Positions 43,768 to 49,733 of a stretch of 49,733 bases of DNA are shown piece by piece. The stretch lies in the NCBI GenBank assembly GCA_045129695.1, contig JBGVJZ010000003.1:1-49733 (forward strand). The letters are read 5' to 3'. Below the pieces are notes generated by a model. The model saw only the letters and a program-made list of their open reading frames with translations, had not been told where the DNA came from and did not search any database. Made by a program: the position numbers and the translations under genes. Every line of letters begins with the position of its first letter. Positions within the stretch are counted from its first letter, which is position 1. This DNA comes from Eshraghiella sp045129695 (GTDB taxonomy: Bacteria; Bacillota; Clostridia; Lachnospirales; Lachnospiraceae).

Positions 43768-45633
43768 TTATACTTCTCTATAATCTCCGTCAACAACATC
43801 ATCTGCTGCTGTATATCCTGCCTCTTCTGCTGTCTGAGCTCCCATATCAGGACCTGCACCTGCTGCTCCCTGATTCTGCTCATAGAGTTTTGCAAAAAGA
43901 GTCTGTGCACTGTTCATAAGCTTCTCTTTACCAGCCTTAATTTCTTCAACATCTGCATCTGTCATTGTCTCAGGTGATGTTCTGTCAATTACAGCTTTAA
44001 GAGCATTTAAATCAGCTTCTACAGCAGACTTCTCGCTTGCACTTACTTTATCGCCAACTTCATCAAGAGCCTTCTGTGTCTGGAATACCATTGAATCAGC
44101 GTCATTACGCGCTTCAATTCCTTCCTTACGCTTTCTATCCTGTGCCTCGAATTCTGCAGCTTCTTTAACAGCCTTCTCAATGTCTGCATCTGACATATTA
44201 GAGCCTGATGTGATTGTGATGTGCTGCTCTTTACCTGTTCCAAGGTCTTTTGCAGATACGTTAACGATACCATTTGCATCAATATCAAAGGTAACCTCAA
44301 TCTGTGGAACGCCTCTTCTTGCCGGAGGGATACCATCAAGTCTGAACTGTCCGAGTGATTTATTATCTTTTGCAAACTGTCTCTCACCCTGAAGAACATT
44401 GATATCTACTGCTGTCTGATTATCAGCCGCTGTTGAGAATACCTGGCTCTTCTTGGTAGGGATTGTTGTATTTCTTTCAATTAATTTTGTTGCAATTCCA
44501 CCCATTGTCTCGATTGAAAGTGAAAGTGGAGTTACGTCAAGGAGAAGGATATCGCCTGCACCTGAATCTCCTGCTAATTTACCACCTTGAACTGAAGCAC
44601 CAACTGCTACACATTCATCAGGATTTAATGATTTATTAGGCTCTTTACCTGTTAACTGTTTAACCTTTTCCTGTACACATGGTACACGGGTAGAACCACC
44701 AACCAAAAGTACCTTAGAGATTTCTGAGTAATTAAGTCCTGCGTCCTTCATAGCGTTCTGAACAGGGATTGCAGTTCTCTCTACAAGGTCATGAACTAAT
44801 TCTTCAAACTTAGCTCTTGAAAGGTTCATATCAAAATGCTTTGGTCCTTCTGCTGTTGCAGTAATGAAAGGAAGGTTGATATTAGTTGTTGTTGCTGATG
44901 AAAGCTCCTTCTTAGCCTTCTCTGCTGCTTCTTTTAATCTCTGAAGTGCCATCTTATCTGTTGAAAGGTCAACACCCTCAGCCTTCTTAAATTCATCAAT
45001 CATCCAGTTAATGATTGCCTGGTCGAAATCATCACCACCGAGTCTTGTATCACCATTTGTTGAAAGAACCTCAATAACACCGTCACCGATTTCAATGATT
45101 GATACATCAAATGTACCACCACCAAGGTCATATACCATAACCTTCTGCTCTGTTTCATTCTCAAGACCATAAGCAAGAGCTGCTGCTGTTGGCTCGTTGA
45201 TAATACGCTTAACATCAAGACCTGCAATTTTACCTGCATCCTTGGTTGCCTGACGCTGTGCGTCATTGAAGTAAGCAGGAACAGTAATAACTGCCTCTGT
45301 TACAGTTTCACCAAGATAGCTTTCTGCATCAGCTTTTAATTTCTGAAGAATCATAGCAGAAATTTCCTGTGGAGTATAGTTCTTTCCATCGATTGTTACT
45401 TTGTAATCTGAACCCATATGTCTCTTAATAGAAGAGATTGTCTTATCAGCATTAGTAACTGCCTGACGTTTTGCAGGATCTCCTACAAGTCTCTCTCCAT
45501 TCTTGGTAAATGCTACAATAGAAGGTGTTGTTCTGATTCCTTCTGTATTAGCAATTACTACCGGCTTACCGCCTTCCATAACAGCTACACAGCTGTTTGT
45601 TGTTCCTAAGTCAATTCCAATAATTTTTCCCAT
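43768..45633 (-). CDS. dnaK: Chaperone DnaK (Hsp70)
   Basis: Central Hsp70 of the heat-shock operon, 621 residues. ATPase domain begins IIGIDLGTTNSCVAVMEGG. Other landmarks are NEPTAAALAYGLE, VYDLGGGTFDVSI, GGSTRVPCVQ and, in the linker to the substrate-binding domain, ILLLDVTPLSLSIETMGG. The C-terminal tail is rich in Ala and Gly and ends DDVVDGDYREV, as usual in Gram-positives. It is separated from grpE by a 174-base palindromic spacer. Confidence 0.98.
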   Translation of the reverse strand: MGKIIGIDLGTTNSCVAVMEGGKPVVIANTEGIRTTPSIVAFTKNGERLVGDPAKRQAVTNADKTISSIKRHMGSDYKVTIDGKNYTPQEISAMILQKLKADAESYLGETVTEAVITVPAYFNDAQRQATKDAGKIAGLDVKRIINEPTAAALAYGLENETEQKVMVYDLGGGTFDVSIIEIGDGVIEVLSTNGDTRLGGDDFDQAIINWMIDEFKKAEGVDLSTDKMALQRLKEAAEKAKKELSSATTTNINLPFITATAEGPKHFDMNLSRAKFEELVHDLVERTAIPVQNAMKDAGLNYSEISKVLLVGGSTRVPCVQEKVKQLTGKEPNKSLNPDECVAVGASVQGGKLAGDSGAGDILLLDVTPLSLSIETMGGIATKLIERNTTIPTKKSQVFSTAADNQTAVDINVLQGERQFAKDNKSLGQFRLDGIPPARRGVPQIEVTFDIDANGIVNVSAKDLGTGKEQHITITSGSNMSDADIEKAVKEAAEFEAQDRKRKEGIEARNDADSMVFQTQKALDEVGDKVSASEKSAVEADLNALKAVIDRTSPETMTDADVEEIKAGKEKLMNSAQTLFAKLYEQNQGAAGAGPDMGAQTAEEAGYTAADDVVDGDYREV

Positions 45634-45685
45634 GATATTTACTCCTTTAAACTTTTAAAATTGATATTTACATTACGGGATGTCA

Positions 45686-45809
45686 CCACTTCGTGGGTCC
45701 CTCCTTGTTACATTTTACGGGATTGCACCCATTTTTATATCGCTTTGCGATGAGGGTGCAAGGGTAACAAGGTATCCTCCCACTTCGTGGGTCCCTCCTT
45801 GTTACATTT
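45686..45809. repeat. Palindromic repeat element in the grpE-dnaK spacer
   Basis: A 30-base direct repeat, containing CCACTTCGTGGGTCCCTCC, lies at 45686-45715 and 45780-45809. Between the copies are hairpin TGCACCC/GGGTGCA (45724-45730 with 45754-45760) with an inner ATCGC/GCGAT stem, and GTAACAAGG (45764-45772), the reverse complement of CCTTGTTAC present in both copies. The second copy ends at the grpE stop. It looks like a REP/BIME-like or mobile palindromic insert in the operon. Confidence 0.75.
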
Positions 45810-46431
45810 AATTTGCTACTTTGACCATGCTGTGTCTTACAACGGAATCCTTATATGTGTATCCTTTCTGTAAAACTTCAGCAACGACATTCTCGCCCAG
45901 GCTCTCATCCTCTACATGCATTACTGCATTATGGAAATCAGGATTGAATTCAACTCCTTCTGCCTCTATTTCCTTAACACCCAAATCTTCAAGTGTTTTG
46001 GTTAGCTGTTTATAAATCTTATCCATTCCTTCTGCAACAGGACTTCCCTTTTCTGCCTCAGGAATAGTTGCAAGACCTCTTTCAAAATTATCAACAACGG
46101 GAAGGATTTTATTAATAATATCCTTTGCTCCGATTTCGTACATGGCTGACTTCTCTTTCTCTGTACGTTTTCTGTAGTTATCAAACTCAGCCATTGTTCT
46201 TCTGTATTTATCTGTTAATTCTTCAATCTGGAGATCTTTTTTGTCCTTTTTGTCTTTCTTCTTGAAGAAACCCTTTTTCTCTTCCTTATCAACGGATTCT
46301 CCGGAATTGTCTTCAGATATATCCTCTGTAACAGTTCCCGTTTCTTCTGTGTTATCAGCCTCCTCTACAGCCTCAGCTGTCTCAACATCCTTAAGTTCTT
46401 CTTCAGTCTCATTAATTTTCTTATCTGCCAA
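45808..46431 (-). CDS. grpE: Nucleotide exchange factor GrpE
   Basis: DnaK nucleotide exchange factor, 207 residues. An acidic, low-complexity N-tail and a Lys-rich stretch (KKGFFKKKDKKDKKD) come first, then the long helix (ELTDKYRRTMAEFDNYRKRTEKEKSAMYE) and the beta-wing (HNAVMHVEDESLGENVVAEV, GYTYKDSVVRHSMVKVAN). The start at 46431 is TTG (AAGGTGG upstream); no in-frame ATG precedes the conserved helix. It starts 15 bases after hrcA. Confidence 0.95.
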   Translation of the reverse strand: MADKKINETEEELKDVETAEAVEEADNTEETGTVTEDISEDNSGESVDKEEKKGFFKKKDKKDKKDLQIEELTDKYRRTMAEFDNYRKRTEKEKSAMYEIGAKDIINKILPVVDNFERGLATIPEAEKGSPVAEGMDKIYKQLTKTLEDLGVKEIEAEGVEFNPDFHNAVMHVEDESLGENVVAEVLQKGYTYKDSVVRHSMVKVAN

Positions 46432-46446
46432 AAAATCGCCACCTTT

Positions 46447-47493
46447 CTATTTCTTAAACGCATCATCAAGCTGTGTCTTAATATTTTTAATTGTAGAAAC
46501 TACTTTTTCATAATCCATTCTCTTAGGACCGATTATTCCGATTGTTCCCTTAGCACCATCTTTCAATTCATATGTTGCTGTAACAACACTACAATCCTTC
46601 ATTGCATCCACCGGAGTTTCCTTGCCGATGTAGACCTTGATATCTCCATCTCCATCCGCCTCAAGTGAATCATTAACCAACTCCGCTAAAAGCTGTTTTT
46701 CTTCCAATGTATAGATTAACTCTCTTGCTTTGGAATTATCACTAAGTTCAGGATATTTAAAAATATTTGTTGCCCCGCTGGTGTATATCTGCAAATCTTC
46801 TTCGCTGTTTGCAACAGATGCAATCGCATCAAGAATATCTCTTATAAGAATTCCATATTCACCTGCCTGAGCAGTTAATTGTGAAATAATTGAAAGATTA
46901 ATTTCTTCCAATGCAAGACCGCTCACTGAACTGTTAAGCATTATGTTCAGTTTAAGGCAATCCTCTGTTCTCAGCTCGTATGAGCTTTCAATTATGCTGT
47001 TCTTAATGCTGTTCCCCTCAAGTACTACTACTGCAAGAATTTTCCCCTGCTCAATCTGGGAAATCTGAATGAACTTAATTGTTCTTCCATGTTTCTTAGG
47101 AGCTGCAACCATTGTAGCATAATTAGTATTTGTAGCAAGTGTTTTTGCCACATTCTGAAGCAAATCTTCAACACGGTCAACTTTTTCAATAAGAATATCT
47201 TCTTTCTTATTTAATTCGTCTTCCCTTCTGTCGAGCTCTGCTTCTCTTTCCTTCATCATATTATCAACATAAAACCGATAACCGGCATCCGAAGGAATTC
47301 TGCCTGCAGAGGTATGGGGCTGCAGGATATAACCCATCTCCTCCAAATCTGCCATTTCATTACGAATCGTAGCTGAACTAAGATTCAAATCCGTGTACTT
47401 GGAAATTGTTCTTGAACCAACAGGCTCACCGGTTTCCAAATAGTTCTGAATGACAGCCTTCAAAATTCTGACCTTTCTCTCATCCATTTCCAT
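46447..47493 (-). CDS. hrcA: Heat-inducible transcription repressor HrcA
   Basis: Represses its own operon by binding CIRCE; GroEL normally keeps it active. 348 residues with N-terminal winged HTH (RKVRILKAVIQNYLETGEPVG...SSATIRNEMADLEEMGYI) and a GAF-like central domain. Its C-terminal LKDGAKGTIGIIGPKRMDYEKVVS is a family signature. GAGGTG precedes the start. First gene of hrcA-grpE-dnaK-dnaJ. Confidence 0.97.
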   Translation of the reverse strand: MEMDERKVRILKAVIQNYLETGEPVGSRTISKYTDLNLSSATIRNEMADLEEMGYILQPHTSAGRIPSDAGYRFYVDNMMKEREAELDRREDELNKKEDILIEKVDRVEDLLQNVAKTLATNTNYATMVAAPKKHGRTIKFIQISQIEQGKILAVVVLEGNSIKNSIIESSYELRTEDCLKLNIMLNSSVSGLALEEINLSIISQLTAQAGEYGILIRDILDAIASVANSEEDLQIYTSGATNIFKYPELSDNSKARELIYTLEEKQLLAELVNDSLEADGDGDIKVYIGKETPVDAMKDCSVVTATYELKDGAKGTIGIIGPKRMDYEKVVSTIKNIKTQLDDAFKK

Positions 47494-47517
47494 GGCAGCA
47501 CCTCTCTTTTTATTTTG

Positions 47518-47544
47518 TTAGCACTCAACCTTTAGGAGTGCTAA
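47518..47544. promoter_or_regulatory. CIRCE operator of the hrcA operon
   Basis: Perfect TTAGCACTC-N9-GAGTGCTAA, 24 bases upstream of hrcA and 16 bases after the -10 of its promoter: the classic HrcA site. Confidence 0.96.
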
Positions 47545-47560
47545 CATTTGAACTAAGATT

Positions 47561-47589
47561 AAGATATCACTACATATTATTTTTGTCAA
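47561..47589 (-). promoter_or_regulatory. Promoter of the hrcA-grpE-dnaK-dnaJ operon
   Basis: On the minus strand TTGACA (47584-47589), 17 bases and TATCTT (47561-47566). CIRCE lies just downstream, so bound HrcA would block initiation. Confidence 0.78.
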
Positions 47590-47631
47590 TGAGTTTTTTA
47601 AATATTTTGCGACAAATAAATTCCGCATAAC

Positions 47632-47680
47632 AAAAAATAAGGAAAAACAAAGTGTAGTTCTTTGATTTTCCTTATTTAAC
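47632..47680. terminator. Terminator after the DUF4097 gene
   Basis: Stem AAATAAGGAAAA/TTTTCCTTATTT (47635-47646 with 47666-47677) with an inner CAAAG/CTTTG pairing. On the minus strand a T6 run follows, ending the padR operon before the hrcA promoter. Confidence 0.8.
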
Positions 47681-47740
47681 TATTTTTCCGGCAAGTCATT
47701 CCTGGCTTTATTCCATTTGTATTGCTGCCTTATGTAATAA

Positions 47741-48568
47741 TTATTTTTTCCCGAAAGTCAGTTCAACATCCCCGGTATCACAATCGATGCTCCAGTCGAA
47801 TTTTTTATTTTCAATTATTTCTCCTTTATTTTGATTTATCTTCTGCTTACCCAAATCAATATCTATAGCACAATCAAACATCTGCATATCATATATATTC
47901 TTAATCTCTACATTGCCCATATCTGAATCGATGTTTGCGTCACAGGCAAAATTGCCGTCAAATAATACGTTTCCCATGTCTGATTCCACCTGTATTGAAC
48001 CCGTTATTTCACCGTCAAATTCTATGTTTCCCATACCTGCTGATATATTAAAATCTGACACAGAAACATTTTTAATCTCCACATTCCCCATGTCTGCTTC
48101 AATATTAATCTCTCCAAAGCAACAATCAGAAATATTAATATTTCCCATATCTGCATTGATTTCCTCTATGTCTATTACGGCATTTTCCGGTATATATATA
48201 TTTATGTAAGTTTCCTCCATCTTAAAAGACAGTTCTATATACCTAAAATTGTTATTCTCTTCAATGACTAGAATATCATTCTCAACTTCGCATTTGATAT
48301 TTCCATACAAAGCATATTCAACTGCAAATTCCTCTCCTCTTTTAATATTAATATTTGCAGTAGAAATATCCAGCCTCATTGAATCAAAGTCATCCAGTCT
48401 GCTGTATTCCAGCTTTTCCACTGTAGGATTAATTACTATATCAAACCATTTATTATTCTTGTAGGTATGATTCAGTCCACCACTCAGGACACCAATTATC
48501 AAAAAGAAACTTCCGCATACAAAAAGTGCTCCAGTAATTATACCCATAATTTTAAAAAACTTTTTCAT
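47741..48568 (-). CDS. DUF4097 beta-repeat membrane-anchored protein
   Basis: 275 residues: an N-terminal TM/signal anchor (IMGIITGALFVCGSFFLIIGVLS), then a beta-helix-like domain outside. Repeats of the type [SD]MGN-[IV]-x-[IF]-x-[ND], as in EADMGNVEIKN, SAGMGNIEFDG and SDMGNVLFDG, recur about every 20-24 residues (around 140-240). DUF4097 proteins usually sit with PadR and DUF1700, as here. Their role is thought to be envelope-stress related; not proven. Confidence 0.87.
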   Translation of the reverse strand: MKKFFKIMGIITGALFVCGSFFLIIGVLSGGLNHTYKNNKWFDIVINPTVEKLEYSRLDDFDSMRLDISTANINIKRGEEFAVEYALYGNIKCEVENDILVIEENNNFRYIELSFKMEETYINIYIPENAVIDIEEINADMGNINISDCCFGEINIEADMGNVEIKNVSVSDFNISAGMGNIEFDGEITGSIQVESDMGNVLFDGNFACDANIDSDMGNVEIKNIYDMQMFDCAIDIDLGKQKINQNKGEIIENKKFDWSIDCDTGDVELTFGKK

Positions 48569-49146
48569 CTATACTTCCTCCTCTTTTTGTTTTGCTGATT
48601 TCTTTCTTTTAATTTTTCTTAATAATATGACAATGAGCCTTACAATAAGGACTGTAAGAATTATTAACGCACATCCGATTGCACCCAGCAGGAAACCATA
48701 TCCCATCAATATAAGGGCCAATGGGGCATCTTCAAACAAAATTACAATTCCACTTAGCAGTGTGCATATACCGCTTACAACTCCTGCTATTCCTACTGCA
48801 CCAAATGTCAAAATCAGTGCCATTATTACAATTACAATTGCCAAAGCTGCAACAAACAGTGACAGCCACAATGGAGAACCGATTATCGCGATAAAAATAA
48901 TCCAGCCGACAGATAATCCCTTTCTTCTATGATGAGTTGTATTCTGTGGAAGTTGTTTACCTCTGTATTCCTCCAGTATTCTTGCTGCCAAATCCTCAGG
49001 ACTGCCCAATTCCTTAATTACATCTTCTTCCTTCTCCATTCCCGCATCTTCAAAATACTCTGTATAATACTGTATTACATCATTGTATTCCTCTGGTGGA
49101 AGATTTTTTTAATAAGTCTGCTTAAAACTTCAAGATAATTATTCAC
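48569..49146 (-). CDS. DUF1700 membrane protein, interrupted by a frameshift at A7
   Basis: The frame open to the stop (from 49039) gives 156 residues starting at an internal Met of a normal DUF1700 protein: SPEDLAARILEEY, then three or four TM segments (IGSPLWLSLFVAALAIVIVI...). The missing N-terminus is upstream in another frame, from a GTG at 49146 (GGAGG nine bases before, overlapping the padR stop). After LIKK, at the A7 tract read from 49110 to 49104, adding one A gives NLPPEEYNDVIQYYTEYFED and joins the two. Total about 192 residues, normal for the family. Cause: sequencing error, true mutation, or slippage. Confidence 0.75.
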
Positions 49147-49474
49147 CAATGCTTACCTCCTTTTTCTCTGTTCCCAATAAAATATTATCGAGCCTGGATT
49201 TGTACAATTCCCATTCTTTTAAATAATAATCCAATCTGTTTCTTCCATCTTCAGTTATGGCATAATATCTTCTATTACGGCCTTGAAAAGGCTGGTCATA
49301 AGTTCTTAAACAATTATCCTTCTGTAATCGTCTCAAAACCGGGTATAAAGTAGATTCTGAAATATCTACTATTTCCTTAACATTCTGTGTCAGAACGTAA
49401 CCATATGTATCCTCTCTGTTTAACTGTGCCAAAACACAAGCATCAAGAAGTGCCGACCCTAATTGAAAAATCAT
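49139..49474 (-). CDS. PadR-family transcriptional regulator
   Basis: 111 residues: a PadR winged HTH (LNREDTYGYVLTQNVKEIV, SESTLYPVLRRLQKDNCL, GRNRRYYAITEDGRNRLDYY) with a short C-terminal helix for dimerisation. GAAAGGAG precedes the start. Leads padR-DUF1700-DUF4097, a conserved Firmicute trio; likely an autorepressor that senses an envelope stress or small molecule. Confidence 0.93.
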   Translation of the reverse strand: MIFQLGSALLDACVLAQLNREDTYGYVLTQNVKEIVDISESTLYPVLRRLQKDNCLRTYDQPFQGRNRRYYAITEDGRNRLDYYLKEWELYKSRLDNILLGTEKKEVSIGE

Positions 49475-49496
49475 CTCACATCTCCTTTCAATAAAT

Positions 49497-49523
49497 ATAA
49501 TATTATACGTCGTATAATATTAT
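49497..49523. promoter_or_regulatory. Candidate PadR operator
   Basis: A perfect 27-base palindrome: arms ATAATATTATACG (49497-49509) and CGTATAATATTAT (49511-49523) around one base. It lies between the -10 and the padR start codon. Confidence 0.65.
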
Positions 49524-49531
49524 TTATACAC

Positions 49532-49560
49532 ATAATATTCGAATTTATCCCCTATGTCAA
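49532..49560 (-). promoter_or_regulatory. padR promoter
   Basis: On the minus strand TTGACA (49555-49560), 17 bases and TATTAT (49532-49537). The downstream palindrome would cover the transcription start. Confidence 0.75.
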
Positions 49561-49594
49561 GATATTTATTACTATTATTCAGAATTTTTTATAT

Positions 49595-49618
49595 AAAAAA
49601 GAGTCCGCTTGCGGACTC
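49595..49618 (-). terminator. Terminator of an unseen gene to the right
   Basis: On the minus strand GAGTCCGC-AA-GCGGACTC is followed by T6. It would end a leftward transcript that begins outside the window. The stem is part of the repeat shared with the left edge. Confidence 0.7.
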
Positions 49619-49733
49619 TCGCGCCGAGCGCGATTGCGTTAGCAACAACTTCCTTGTACGCGCGAGTGCGCATCCATAGCGGAGCGTTTTTAATCTATAG
49701 GAAATACCTTTCACACTTTAGTGTGACACGGTA
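49614..49733. repeat. Dispersed repeat, right copy (identical to window start)
   Basis: Exact copy of 1-120. It ends at the window's last base, within the second arm of the 22-bp hairpin seen in full at 74-138. Upstream it continues into a GAGTCCGC/GCGGACTC stem (49601-49618). Confidence 0.85.

Overview
This window looks like a chromosomal segment of an AT-rich, low-GC Gram-positive anaerobe of the Clostridia, most likely family Lachnospiraceae. That placement is an inference from the gene families: PyrK-dependent class 1B dihydroorotate dehydrogenase, a two-gene SufC/SufB-type Fe-S system, an hrcA-grpE-dnaK-dnaJ operon with CIRCE, PadR/DUF1700/DUF4097, DUF1292, and clostridial-type receptor Ser/Thr kinases. 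The first and last 120 bases are identical. Because the content is housekeeping, this is better read as a contig bounded by two copies of a dispersed repeat than as a plasmid or phage.

Layout. 1-4.6 kb: a leftward pyrimidine operon (Nudix-like gene, pyrC, pyrF, pyrK, pyrD) with a good promoter and terminator. 4.6-7.7 kb: sufC, a minimal SufB/D-type scaffold and an APC permease. 7.8-14 kb: two export-type ABC systems, one with a GntR/YtrA regulator and a visible operator, the other NatAB-like and linked to a HAD phosphatase. 14-16.5 kb: a rightward NitT/TauT/thiamine-precursor-type ABC importer. 16.5-25.3 kb: a YfhO-family membrane protein, a GGDEF protein, a zinc-ribbon membrane protein, an Lgt-family protein, tRNA-Thr(CGT), a DHH phosphoesterase, and a second ABC ATPase/permease pair lacking its own binding protein.

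25.3-34.3 kb is the most unusual region. All genes run leftward: two transmembrane Ser/Thr kinases whose outer parts are 23-residue BspA-like leucine-rich repeats on Thr/Glu-rich stalks, an HTH protein with an internal duplication, a double-FHA protein and a LytTR regulator whose receiver lacks the usual acceptor Asp. Just upstream lie a 50-residue lipoprotein missed by a simple length cutoff and a lipoprotein polysaccharide deacetylase with a similar stalk. I infer a surface-sensing module: LRR ectodomain, inner kinase, FHA phospho-Thr reader, transcription regulators.

34.3-49.7 kb is core: VanZ-like protein, signal peptidase I, htpG (with its own CIRCE), a PrsA/SurA-type lipoprotein, a small acidic protein, Maf, an Lrp/AsnC regulator, DUF1292 protein, a UvrD-family helicase, the hrcA-grpE-dnaK-dnaJ heat-shock operon, and PadR-DUF1700-DUF4097, in which DUF1700 is split by a frameshift at an A7 tract. 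Non-coding structure includes a ~320-bp palindromic MITE-like element (40.4-40.7 kb), a palindromic repeat inside the dnaK operon, two CIRCE operators and several terminators.
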